Below the pieces are notes generated by a model. The model was not told the DNA's origin. It saw nothing but the letters and a program-made list of their open reading frames with translations, and searched no databases. Position numbers and translations under genes: made by a program. This document shows positions 1-8,454 of a DNA stretch of 64,000 nt, piece after piece. Source of the stretch: Nocardia sp. NBC_01503 (GTDB lineage: Bacteria; Actinomycetota; Actinomycetes; Mycobacteriales; Mycobacteriaceae); the NCBI RefSeq assembly GCF_036327755.1, contig NZ_CP109596.1, positions 5,518,001 to 5,582,000 on the forward strand. Reading direction: 5' to 3'. Numbering within the stretch: position 1 is the first letter of the stretch; each line of letters starts with the position of its first letter.

Positions 1-921
1 GTGCGGGACCGCACCGGGCATATTCGCCACGCAGTAGAAGATCGAATCGTGCACCCGGTAGGTGGGTTCGCCATGGGTGGTGGGTCGCGAGTCCGCGAAG
101 CAGCCGCCCTGGTCGATCGCGATATCGACCAGTACCGAACCCGGCTTCATATGTGAGACAAGGGCATTCGATACCAGGGTGGGAGCCTTCGCGCCTGGTA
201 CGAGTACCGCGCCGATGACCAGATCCGCCTCGAGCAGCAGCGTCTCCACCTCGGTCCGATTCGATACGACCGTGCGGACCTGGCCCTGATAGAGGTCGTC
301 GATCTCGCGCAGGCGCGCGATATTCAGGTCCAGCACGGTGACATCGGCGCGCATACCGTGGGCGACGGCGATCGCATTGCGCCCAGCCACCCCGGCGCCG
401 ATGACGACCACTCGCGCCGGTCGCACCCCGGGTACGCCACCCAGCAGCACACCGCGGCCGCCACCGCTGCGCATCAGGTGATAGGCCCCGGCCTGCGCCG
501 ACAGCCGCCCGGCCACCTCGCTCATGGGGGCCAGCAGTGGCAGCGAACCGTCTGTGCCGGTGACGGTTTCGTACGCGATGGCGGTGATGCCGGAGGACAG
601 CAGCGCATCGGTGCACTCCCGCGATGCCGCAAGGTGCAGATAGGTGAAGAGCAGCTGCCCGTCCCGCATCCGCGAATACTCCTGGGCCACAGGCTCTTTC
701 ACCTTGAGAACGAGCTCCGCCGCGCCCCAGACCTCATCCGCGGTGTCCAGTACCCGGGCACCGGCGTCGAGATAGGCCGCATTGTCGAACGAGGATCCGA
801 TTCCGGCATCGCTCTCGACGAAGACCTCATGTCCCCGATGTACCAGCTCGCGCACACCCGCGGGCGTGGAAGCGACCCGATACTCATGGTTCTTCACCTC
901 GCGGGGAATCCCGATCCTCAT
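1..921 (-). CDS. ald: Alanine dehydrogenase, cut by window edge (C-terminus missing)
   Basis: Catalyses the NAD-dependent reversible oxidative deamination of L-alanine to pyruvate and ammonia in the cytoplasm. Reading the minus strand from the ATG at 921 gives MRIGIPREVKNHEYRVA, the typical Ald/PNT N-terminus. It continues with the substrate-site lysine region (LVLKVKEP), the catalytic histidine region (LLFTYLHLA) and the Rossmann nucleotide-binding motif VVVIGAGVAGRNA. The last residues visible (ADSRPTTHGEPTYRVHDSIF, then YCVANMPGAVPH) are the conserved family motif around residues 270-307. The 307 codons present compare with about 370 in the family, so roughly 60 C-terminal residues lie beyond base 1. 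No Lrp/AsnC-type regulator is visible on the upstream side. Confidence 0.95.
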   Translation of the reverse strand, partial: MRIGIPREVKNHEYRVASTPAGVRELVHRGHEVFVESDAGIGSSFDNAAYLDAGARVLDTADEVWGAAELVLKVKEPVAQEYSRMRDGQLLFTYLHLAASRECTDALLSSGITAIAYETVTGTDGSLPLLAPMSEVAGRLSAQAGAYHLMRSGGGRGVLLGGVPGVRPARVVVIGAGVAGRNAIAVAHGMRADVTVLDLNIARLREIDDLYQGQVRTVVSNRTEVETLLLEADLVIGAVLVPGAKAPTLVSNALVSHMKPGSVLVDIAIDQGGCFADSRPTTHGEPTYRVHDSIFYCVANMPGAVPH

Positions 922-1202
922 TCGCCACTCCTGAATGTCAGCACGTGTGGCCGGACGACCACTCAAGGAGAGTGTGAAGAAAGTTCATCAAGAGCGCGAG
1001 ACCTCTGAAGATAATTCTATAGGCGGAGCTAATTTCATCGTAAACATCGAAACCATCCGACAAATCGGCACCGCAACCGAATCATCTTCGAGACCTTCGC
1101 ACCGCGGGATTCGGATTGCCACCCGGCATTCCCCTTCCGGATGTCCCGCGTCCATGCGACGATCGCAGGCGGCCGCTCGGCCGGAGAGTTCGAGGAATCC
1201 AG

Positions 1203-1454
1203 GTGACCCGAAATCAGCTGGCGATTGTCCAGTCGCTGTTCGTAATTGGAATATTGCTACTTCTATTGGGAGTGGCGACCTGCGTCCAGAAGTACGTGGG
1301 CGTGGGCAGTGTGTTCGGCGTGCTGGGGGTGATCGCGGTACTCGCGGCCTCGGCAATGTGGTTGCGGCTGCACAAGGCGGACAACGCCGATTCGTCCGGC
1401 GCGGCTGGAGACGGCGAAGCCGTCGAGTCGGCGCGGATGCCGACAGAGTCGTGA
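1203..1454 (+). CDS. Small two-helix membrane protein, function unknown
   Basis: An 83-residue protein starting at a GTG (1203) with a GAGG-like ribosome site about 7 bases upstream. Two hydrophobic segments are visible, one rich in I/L/V (IVQSLFVIGILLLLLGVA) and one GVLGVIAVLAASAMW. A charged tail rich in D, E and A follows. A longer reading from 1116 adds a Pro/Arg-rich stretch that looks non-coding, so I prefer the GTG. It stands alone between the divergent ald promoter side and the convergent LCAT-like gene. I do not recognise the family. Confidence 0.55.
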   Translation: MTRNQLAIVQSLFVIGILLLLLGVATCVQKYVGVGSVFGVLGVIAVLAASAMWLRLHKADNADSSGAAGDGEAVESARMPTES

Positions 1455-1480
1455 TCCGGCGGATGGCATCGCTTCCCGAG

Positions 1481-2962
1481 CTATCGATCATGCTCCGCTG
1501 TCGCGCTCACGACTAGCACGAGTTGCGTCACAGGCGTGGTGCCTGCTCCGGCGACTGCTATCCGGTAGAGCCCTGGCTGCCAAACCGTCACTGGCACAAC
1601 AATCCGACCAGCTCGGGTAGCTGCGAATGGCCGGGTCACCTGTTCGTCGGTCTCGGTCTCGATCACGGAAGCCCTGACATCGTTTGGGCTTTCGACGTCA
1701 CCGGTGACCTCGACCTCGAACTCGATACCGACTTCAGCAATTTCGGGCCCTCGGATTCCAATTCCGTCCCCAGCCAAGCGCGGTCCGGTATCGCGGTTCA
1801 GCAATCGATCCAGGACATACGCGATCGTTTCGTCGGAGCGGGCGATCGGCCCATGTTGCTGCGGAAGCGGATGTGGTTCCTTGTCGTGCCAGGGTCGTGC
1901 GGAGTTCCGGGGTACAGTCCCATCACCTAGTCCTTTGAACTGTCGGGGTATCCCGTGGCGATCACGCAGCAGCTCTCCGTCATCGTCGACGTCGAAACTG
2001 TAGTAGTGGGGCTCTACCACCTGCGTCGTGTGCAATGTGAGGGTGCAGATAGTGGGCTGGGCTACTCCGATAACTGCTCGATGCCTCGGAATCGGCGTAG
2101 CCCGTGCTCTGTCACGGTGCTGTAGTGCCTCCTCGGCCAGTACTTTGCTGCCGCCTATTGATTCAACATCGGCAGCAGTCAGTCGGCGCACCTCGATGTC
2201 TTCGTCGACGCAGCGGTAGGTGGGTAGCAGGTCATAGATACCGGGCATCGTGACAGCGACCGGCTTGAGTCCTGACGCGCGGACCGGCGCGCCGCTTCCG
2301 GTGCCAAGCAGGACCGCGGCTTTGGCAGCGCCTTCGAACGGTGCCCCCAGCGTGATCACCAATCCGACATAGTCGAACGCCCCTGAAATAGTCGTGAGTG
2401 CTTGGCATAACAGCCCGCCCATCGAGTGGGCCACCAGATGGACAAGTGCATGTGGCCGATCTGATCGTTGCCGCCACCACCTGATGTGCTCGTAAATAGC
2501 GTGGGCAAGTAGATCGGCATTGGTCGAAACGGAAAGGCGCCAGTCGTAGCCGAACTCGAGCACTGCGTCTGGATGTCGTACTGCCGCCCGCAGGCTTGAT
2601 ACCAGCTTGGTGTATGGCTCGATTCCGGCCAACCCAGGCATCAGTGTCGGAAACTGCAGCAGCCGAGCGGGCCGCACCGTCGACTTCCTGCTGGGGTCGA
2701 CCGCCAACGGTGCGAGGTTCGCCTTCGATGTCAGCCACATCCGCGCCAATAGCCCCGGCTGCAACCCCCACAACAGCTTTCCTGTAGCGGTGTCGACAAG
2801 CTCGGTGCCCATGATCCCTGGGATCACAACCACCGCGTCCTCCGTTAGTCGCGCCGACACCCGCCAAGAATCCACGACGTCCGACCGCTCCCATGGTCTG
2901 GCAGCAACGTTGATAACTGGATCCGCATCAGGAAATCCCCATTCAGCAGGCATGCACCTCAT
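1481..2962 (-). CDS. LCAT-like alpha/beta hydrolase (lecithin:cholesterol acyltransferase family)
   Basis: A 493-residue predicted esterase, phospholipase or acyltransferase. The oxyanion/lid motif VVVIPGIMGTEL is at residues 45-55, FGYDWRLS (LCAT hallmark) near 137-144, and the nucleophile elbow LVAHSMGG puts the catalytic Ser at about 180. A downstream GDGTVP supplies the probable catalytic Asp, and a His follows in an HGPI motif. The last ~100 residues are beta-rich (EFEVEVTGDVESP) and look like an Ig-like add-on domain. No signal peptide is evident, so a cytoplasmic site is likely. It is divergent from the caspase/NACHT/WD40 gene across a 405-bp spacer. Codon choice is a little less GC-rich than in the metabolic operon to the right. 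A role as partner or effector of the neighbouring protein is inference only. Confidence 0.8.
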   Translation of the reverse strand: MRCMPAEWGFPDADPVINVAARPWERSDVVDSWRVSARLTEDAVVVIPGIMGTELVDTATGKLLWGLQPGLLARMWLTSKANLAPLAVDPSRKSTVRPARLLQFPTLMPGLAGIEPYTKLVSSLRAAVRHPDAVLEFGYDWRLSVSTNADLLAHAIYEHIRWWRQRSDRPHALVHLVAHSMGGLLCQALTTISGAFDYVGLVITLGAPFEGAAKAAVLLGTGSGAPVRASGLKPVAVTMPGIYDLLPTYRCVDEDIEVRRLTAADVESIGGSKVLAEEALQHRDRARATPIPRHRAVIGVAQPTICTLTLHTTQVVEPHYYSFDVDDDGELLRDRHGIPRQFKGLGDGTVPRNSARPWHDKEPHPLPQQHGPIARSDETIAYVLDRLLNRDTGPRLAGDGIGIRGPEIAEVGIEFEVEVTGDVESPNDVRASVIETETDEQVTRPFAATRAGRIVVPVTVWQPGLYRIAVAGAGTTPVTQLVLVVSATAEHDR

Positions 2963-3367
2963 CCTGGTCGAAACAGGCGTTCGCCGGACGGAAATTTCTT
3001 GACTGGCGGCGCGTCTGCCGGAAGGCCTCTAGACGGCATGACATGTATCGGTGCAGGTGCTGAAGGCCGCGATCACACCCGACTTGTCGGGTATGCCCCG
3101 TATAGGTGCTGATCGGAATTGATCTGTAGCGAAGCGTGACCTGCCGGATATCATTGTCTGTATTGGTTCAATGCCGATTGGAATACCGACCGGAATGTTG
3201 CGTCGGATCTGTCTTATGACGTGATCATCTGGACGATGAGTTTCAATGTAATGAGCCGATCATTGTCGCTCGAGCGTACGCTATGCAGAGCCAGGGTAAA
3301 TGGTGTCAGCAATCGGTTTTCGATCAAATCTTGCATATGACAATTTGGTCTTGGCCTTGACTGTGGG
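2963..3367. other. Divergent intergenic region, 405 bp
   Basis: No gene can be supported here. The stretch is distinctly more AT-rich than the window average and must hold the promoters for the divergent LCAT-like gene and the caspase/NACHT/WD40 gene. It contains a short perfect inverted repeat at 3077-3092, listed separately. I cannot place -35/-10 boxes with confidence. Confidence 0.5.
3077..3092. promoter_or_regulatory. Short inverted repeat between divergent genes
   Basis: Seven-base arms ACCCGAC and GTCGGGT are separated by TT, making a perfect 16-bp dyad. It sits about 115 bp from the LCAT-like start and 275 bp from the caspase-like start. It could be an operator or a small hairpin. 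No local regulator gene is present. Confidence 0.35.
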
Positions 3368-6300
3368 ATGGGAGACGTGAGCATTCGTCCGGAATTCTTT
3401 CCGATCGCCATTGGGGAGTATAAGCACTTCGAGAACCTCGATGTCGAAGGAGAATTGAACGCGATAGGAGAAATCCTGGCCGCATTTTCCTGCAACGTCA
3501 TCGAATGGGATACCGAAATGTGTGACCGCGGTGGAGATGCGGTTAACGACCGTTTAGCGGAATGGTCGGCGTCGGTATCGTCTCAGACGATCCTGTACTG
3601 GGTAGGTCATGGTTGGTCTGATGATGAGCGGGCGGCGCTTGCGCACGCATGGAGTCCACGGGCGGTCCGCTCAAGTGGCGTAACCCCTGATCTCCTCGCT
3701 GATGCGATAGCGCGCAGACGCTCCGTCCAGCCTGACTCATGGATGATTGTCGTTATCGACGCATGTGGTTCCAAGCGATTCGTTCGGCTGCTGAAGGCTG
3801 CTGTCGCGGATCGGCCAGGTGATCGTGCTCTTCTCCTCGTAGGTGGTTTGCGTGGTGAGGGGGCGACCACTCTGGGTGCGTTTAGCGACAGTATCCGGCA
3901 TATTCTTGCTGTCACCTGTGCAACTGATTATGAGATTCCTTTGCGGCAGCTCGCCTATCATCTTGAAAAGATGGGTGCCGAGGTCGAGCAAAAGCTCTTA
4001 CTCGATCTTGTCCTGCGCCGACGCCATGCGATGCTGGTCAATATAGATCTAGAAACTCTTGCCGAACTCAACGATGCTCTCCAAGGGCTGACATCCGATG
4101 AAATTCGTCATTTCCTACCCAAGGCGCATGGCGGAGAGCTTCCATTTAAGCAAACGATGCTCGGTGAGCAATGCTGGTACTTTCAAGGCCGTCATGAAGA
4201 AACGCGACGTATTGTTAGTTGGCTTAAACGATCATCGTCTGGTCTATTTGTAGTTACTGGACCTGCCGGGTCTGGAAAATCTGCATTGCTCGGCCACCTG
4301 GTCGTCAATGCTAATTCGACTCTCAGAACGGCTTTGCTAAGGGCGAAGTTGCTGAATGATTCCCCGGAGGATGAGCGTCCACCTGAAAACATATTTAGTC
4401 TTGTACTGCATTTGACCGGTGCCTCGCCCGCTGAGGTTGTATCCAGGATTGCAGATGGGATCGGTGTCATGCCGCCATCTGAGCTTGATATTAAGTTACT
4501 GGTTTCCTGGTTGACGTCACGTCTCGAAACCGCTGGACCTCTGGTAATTCTGTGCGATGCTCTTGATGAGGCAGTTTCACCGTTGATTGTTGCCCATGAT
4601 GTATTGCGAAAAATCGCTTCGGTTCCGAATGTTCGAATGTTGATTGGAACCCGTGCCAGTACTTGGGAGCAGCCCGATCTTCCCGCCCCCGACGTTAATC
4701 TGCTGACTGCATTGAATGTCCACGGCGACCGTATTTTGATAGTTGATCGAAGTTCGAAAGCTGTTGCTGACTATATGCGAAATCGACTATGGGTTGCGGT
4801 ACGTACAGGTGCGCTGTCGTCGAAATTCAATATTGAAAGGGTTTCCAAAGCGGCATATCGAAAAGCTCCGCAGTTTCTCTTTGCTCGTCTGATCGTTCAT
4901 GAGATCCTGGCTGATGCAACGCGCCACTCGCCCAAGGGATGGGCAGACCTGGTTGCCAGCCGCCATCGTCGGCTATTTGGAATCGCCGTCGATCGACTGG
5001 ATGCGGCGCATCCGACGCACATCCCGCTTCTGCGCGCGCTAGCCTATGCCCGCGGGCGAGGTTTACCTGTTGCGGACAATATATGGATAACCGTTGCACG
5101 TGCACTCGCGCCCGGGCAAAGAATCGAATATGGCGATATCGATCGCTTGACCAGAGACGCGGCACCGTATGTCCTTGCTGATCGTGAATATGGTCAGACT
5201 GTCTATCGGCTTGCGCATAGAACATTCGCTGAATATTTCACGAACGAGACGACTCCATCATTGCATGACCGCAGTGCGCATCTGGCAATAGTGAAATTTC
5301 TATTGATGGAGGTTGAGCGGGTAGTTGGAAGCTCTGCTACCGGAAATCCTCCGATAAATCCTTATCTCAGAGAGCTGATTACTGCTCACGTTGGCAAGGC
5401 CGGTCTAACGGGTTGGGAAGTGCTGGAGCAGTGGAGTCACGTCCTTGCGGTATTCAACCCCAGTACGGTAGCGTCCGATGCCGTTCTCAGCGCGTATGGC
5501 AATTTTCGACTTCCCTCGGTGTTCAGTGGAATCGTAGATAGTTCTCAGTGGTTGCAGACTCTGGATATATTGGACCGCCGTCTCGGAATTCAACTCGCGA
5601 CCGTGCGTCAAACCGGAGTGCTTCGAAGTAATTCGACGTCAGTAGGCCGTCGACGGCTAGTCGAGCTTCACGCCGCTACGATGCCACCTCGTCAAACGGG
5701 CCAGCAGGTCCTAGCCGGGCATACCAGCTGGATCCGCGTGTTGGCAGCAGTGCCAAGTCCGGATGGTCACATCCTTCTTGCTTCCGGCAGCGACGACCGG
5801 ACTGTGCGGCTATGGAATCCCGAAACGGGTGAACCCGTCGGAGATCCTCTGGTCGGCCATTCAGATGGCGTACTCGCGCTTGCAACGCTGCCGATGCCGA
5901 CCGGAGCTGCGCTTCTTGTCTCTGGAAGTAGTGACCAGACCGTGCGGGTGTGGGACTTGGATACACACAGACTCCGCAGACAGCTATTTACACCACGCTC
6001 CCGCGCATACGATCCGAACTGGGTCGCCTCATGCAGGGTGCGTGCATTGGCGTCTGTATCAATGTCGGCGACGTGCGATGTTCTCGCCTCCGGCCACAGT
6101 GACTCTACAATTCATCTCTGGGATCCAGTTACCGAAAAATTCTTGAAAGACCCCCAGGTCGGCCACACTCAGGGTGTGCGCGCGTTGGTGGCGGTGCCGA
6201 TGCGAGACGGAAGCAGCTTGCTGGCCTCTGGTGGCAACGACGGGACAGTGAGATTGTGGGATCCGAGCAGTGAGCAGCCCTGCCGATATCCCGTTGTCGC

Positions 6301-6688
6301 TGAAGGTGAGTCGGTGCGCGCGTTGGTGGCGGTGCCGATGCGAGACGGAAGCAGCTTGCTGGCCTCTGGTAGTAACGACGGGACGGTGCGGTTGTGGGAT
6401 CCGTGCGGCGAGGATCCGTGTGTCAGTCGGCTCGTAGGTCATACCGAAGGGGTAAACGCATTGGCGACGGTGCCTATGTCAGACGGCTCAGTGCTGCTGG
6501 CCTCTGGCAGCTATGACGGGACGGTGCGGTTCTGGGATTCAGTTGGGCACGAGCTGGTCGACATTGTGCACCTTGGTGCCCCAGTGCATAGCATCTGTTG
6601 GGTAGGTGGTTTCCTGGCCGTAGGTTTGGACGGCCTCGTGATCCTAAAGGTTCAAGGTGCTATGTCCGGTCGCTTGGACGGCATCTGA
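3368..6688 (+). CDS. Caspase-like protease / NACHT-type NTPase / WD40 repeat protein
   Basis: A 1106-residue modular signal-transduction protein. Residues 1-250 look like a caspase-like (peptidase C14) domain: the His motif YWVGHG puts the catalytic His at 81 and VVIDACGS puts the Cys at 133. Residues ~270-640 are a STAND/NACHT-type P-loop NTPase with Walker A GPAGSGKS (298-305) and Walker B VILCDALDE (393-401). Residues ~780-1100 hold six clear WD40 repeats (GH...LASGSxDxTVRLWD) plus a weaker seventh blade, enough for one propeller. This effector-switch-sensor order is typical of bacterial conflict and antiphage STAND proteins: sensor binding drives oligomerisation and protease activation. 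Its target is unknown. The gene is less GC-rich than its neighbours, suggesting horizontal acquisition. The ATG at 3368 has a weak ribosome site; a GTG at 3377 is an alternative start. Confidence 0.85.
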   Translation: MGDVSIRPEFFPIAIGEYKHFENLDVEGELNAIGEILAAFSCNVIEWDTEMCDRGGDAVNDRLAEWSASVSSQTILYWVGHGWSDDERAALAHAWSPRAVRSSGVTPDLLADAIARRRSVQPDSWMIVVIDACGSKRFVRLLKAAVADRPGDRALLLVGGLRGEGATTLGAFSDSIRHILAVTCATDYEIPLRQLAYHLEKMGAEVEQKLLLDLVLRRRHAMLVNIDLETLAELNDALQGLTSDEIRHFLPKAHGGELPFKQTMLGEQCWYFQGRHEETRRIVSWLKRSSSGLFVVTGPAGSGKSALLGHLVVNANSTLRTALLRAKLLNDSPEDERPPENIFSLVLHLTGASPAEVVSRIADGIGVMPPSELDIKLLVSWLTSRLETAGPLVILCDALDEAVSPLIVAHDVLRKIASVPNVRMLIGTRASTWEQPDLPAPDVNLLTALNVHGDRILIVDRSSKAVADYMRNRLWVAVRTGALSSKFNIERVSKAAYRKAPQFLFARLIVHEILADATRHSPKGWADLVASRHRRLFGIAVDRLDAAHPTHIPLLRALAYARGRGLPVADNIWITVARALAPGQRIEYGDIDRLTRDAAPYVLADREYGQTVYRLAHRTFAEYFTNETTPSLHDRSAHLAIVKFLLMEVERVVGSSATGNPPINPYLRELITAHVGKAGLTGWEVLEQWSHVLAVFNPSTVASDAVLSAYGNFRLPSVFSGIVDSSQWLQTLDILDRRLGIQLATVRQTGVLRSNSTSVGRRRLVELHAATMPPRQTGQQVLAGHTSWIRVLAAVPSPDGHILLASGSDDRTVRLWNPETGEPVGDPLVGHSDGVLALATLPMPTGAALLVSGSSDQTVRVWDLDTHRLRRQLFTPRSRAYDPNWVASCRVRALASVSMSATCDVLASGHSDSTIHLWDPVTEKFLKDPQVGHTQGVRALVAVPMRDGSSLLASGGNDGTVRLWDPSSEQPCRYPVVAEGESVRALVAVPMRDGSSLLASGSNDGTVRLWDPCGEDPCVSRLVGHTEGVNALATVPMSDGSVLLASGSYDGTVRFWDSVGHELVDIVHLGAPVHSICWVGGFLAVGLDGLVILKVQGAMSGRLDGI
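6176..6370 (+). repeat. Near-identical WD40 blade repeat (57-bp exact match, 138-bp period)
   Basis: Bases 6176-6232 recur exactly at 6314-6370, one 46-residue blade later. Both copies encode the stretch VRALVAVPMRDGSSLLASG. The other blades of the same propeller differ clearly at DNA level, so this pair reflects a recent blade duplication or conversion. Confidence 0.85.
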
Positions 6689-6863
6689 TCCGGAGCGAAC
6701 GGCATGTGGCCTCATTGGGTCTGGCCTAAGAAGTGGCACGCTGAGTTATGTGGTGCTCGATGACTTCCTCCACCGATCCGCCTCGGCGGCGTTCTGATCG
6801 GTGCCGCGACCATTCTGGTCGGGCAGAACGTACTGCTAGCGGGTCGTGGCTGGACCTCGCTAG

Positions 6864-7052
6864 CGAGACCGTTGTGCGGGATTCGTTTCGGCGACTACAG
6901 GATTGGGTGCCAACTATCGCAGGGTCGTGGCGCGGTATCAGGTCTACGGCACCGCCGTCCCGGAGGACTGCGTGAAGGAGTACCAGCGGATCGAGCAGTT
7001 CCGCCTCCGGTTCATCGAACAGATCGTCACGGGAGGGCGCGGACACCGATGA
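6864..7052 (+). pseudogene. Possible C-terminal gene fragment
   Basis: After an in-frame stop at 6861, this frame stays open to a TGA at 7050. It encodes a coding-like tail (YRRVVARYQVYGTAVPEDC, then KEYQRIEQFRLRF) with no credible start or ribosome site. A different frame just upstream also looks protein-like, which would fit a frameshifted remnant. The family is not recognised. Otherwise I see nothing in 6689-7076. Confidence 0.25.
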
Positions 7053-7076
7053 CCGCGGGCTGTCGGTCGCGGGCGA

Positions 7077-8321
7077 TCAGGTCGCCGACGTGCGCAGGGC
7101 GCGGCGGGCGGCGATCGAGCCGAAGGTTTCGCGGTCGGCGAGGAAACCCTCGAGTGCGAAGGTGGCGGCGCCGAGGCTGGCCGGATTATGCGGCAGCGTC
7201 GAAAGTTGCAGTGTCACAGCCTCGAAGGGGCCGGTCATGGCGTGAGCTTCGGCGATGCGGCGGGTGACCTCGAGCAGGGGTGCGCCGAGGTGGTTCGCGA
7301 CGAGATCGCCGAAGACCATGGTCCGGGGGTTGAAGAGGTTCACCAGGTTGGCGACGGCTACACCGAGGTAATTGCCGGTCTTCTCGATGACGGCGAGCGC
7401 GGTGGCATCGCCGCGTTGCGCGGCGGTGCCGAGCGCGGCGATGGTGAGCGCGTCGTCGGCGTCCAGTAGCGGACTCGACGGCGCGAGTTCGCGCAGCGTG
7501 CGCACGATACCGGGTGCGCCGACATACGCCTCGACGCAACCGGTGCGCCCGCAACGGCATTCGCGTCCGTCCAGGACGAGGTTGGTATGGCCCCATTCGC
7601 CCGCGCTGTTGGTGACACCGCGGTAGAGCATGCCGTCGACGACGACTCCGATGCCGACTCCGGCCCGCAGTGTGACCACGATCAGATTGTCCACGGTGCG
7701 GCCCGCGCCGAACCAAAGTTGTGCCGCGGTACTGGCTTTGAGCGGATTGTCGAGGTAGAGCGGGTAGGGCAGGCGCTCCTCGAGCAGCTCCTCGAACGGA
7801 ACGTCATGCCAGTGCCAATACGGCGAGAAGACCGAGATACCGCGTTCGGGCTCGACCAATCCCGGGACGCTCAGGCCGATGCCGAGCACCTTGTCCGCAT
7901 CGCCCGCGATGACCTCGCCGATACCGCGCACAATCAGTTCGACGATATCGCCGGGTGTGGTGGCGCGGGGATCGACCGGGATCTCACTGGAGCGCAGTAC
8001 GGACATGGCGAGGTCGAAAACGTCGAAATGAATGCTGGTTTCGGCGACGTCGACCCCGATGAGCACACCCCGGTCCGGATTGATCGCCAGCCGGGCGCGG
8101 GGGCGGCCGACGCCGGGGGAGTCGTGGCCGAGTTCGGCGAGTACGCCCACATCCAGGAGTTCGGCGATCATATTGCCGACCGTCGCGAAGGAGAGCCCGG
8201 TGGCTCGGGTGACATCCTGGCGGCTGGTGTGACCATCCGAGGCGTACACCGCCTGTAGTACGCCGAACCTGTTCCGTCGCCTGATATCCCGCGCGTTCAG
8301 CTGGTACACGGTTCGGTCCAC
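7077..8321 (-). CDS. ROK-family transcriptional repressor
   Basis: A 414-residue sugar-responsive repressor. An N-terminal winged helix-turn-helix (residues ~10-75; TSRQDVTRATGLSFATVGNM) is followed by a ROK ASKHA-fold domain. That domain has a glycine-rich nucleotide-like motif (GVDVAETSIHFD), the sugar-site block SAGEWGHTNLV and the zinc-binding CRCGRTGCVEAY. It is divergent from the galactose operon across 133 bp that carry dyad and direct-repeat elements. It is therefore the obvious candidate regulator of that operon, probably released by the sugar or a pathway intermediate. The regulatory role is inferred from position and family. Confidence 0.9.
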   Translation of the reverse strand: MDRTVYQLNARDIRRRNRFGVLQAVYASDGHTSRQDVTRATGLSFATVGNMIAELLDVGVLAELGHDSPGVGRPRARLAINPDRGVLIGVDVAETSIHFDVFDLAMSVLRSSEIPVDPRATTPGDIVELIVRGIGEVIAGDADKVLGIGLSVPGLVEPERGISVFSPYWHWHDVPFEELLEERLPYPLYLDNPLKASTAAQLWFGAGRTVDNLIVVTLRAGVGIGVVVDGMLYRGVTNSAGEWGHTNLVLDGRECRCGRTGCVEAYVGAPGIVRTLRELAPSSPLLDADDALTIAALGTAAQRGDATALAVIEKTGNYLGVAVANLVNLFNPRTMVFGDLVANHLGAPLLEVTRRIAEAHAMTGPFEAVTLQLSTLPHNPASLGAATFALEGFLADRETFGSIAARRALRTSAT

Positions 8322-8363
8322 TCCCTCCGCTGTTGTTCGTCAAGATACCGGGTCGGGTTCTGC

Positions 8364-8395
8364 CAACAGTATTTACAACAGTTAGACGAAATACT
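8364..8395. promoter_or_regulatory. Candidate ROK operator region
   Basis: An inverted repeat AGTATTT/AAATACT (8368-8374 and 8389-8395, 14-bp spacer) overlaps two direct copies of CAACAGT (8364-8370 and 8376-8382). It also overlaps a TTAG-N8-CTAA dyad similar in style to XylR-type ROK operators. This AT-rich island lies 59 bp before the binding-protein start and 42 bp before the repressor start, where it could control both genes. Confidence 0.45.
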
Positions 8396-8454
8396 AATGT
8401 AACCCGCGTCACTCGATGACCCAATCTTGTCGCAGATCACACCTAGGAGTGTTC

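Noticed and set aside
1523..2219. Plus-strand ORFs opposite the LCAT-like gene
   Set aside because: Ser/Arg/Pro-rich shadow products; the minus strand has the hydrolase motifs.
5700..6560. Regularly spaced repeats that might suggest a CRISPR or minisatellite
   Set aside because: They are in-frame WD40 blades of one protein, with no repeat/spacer structure.
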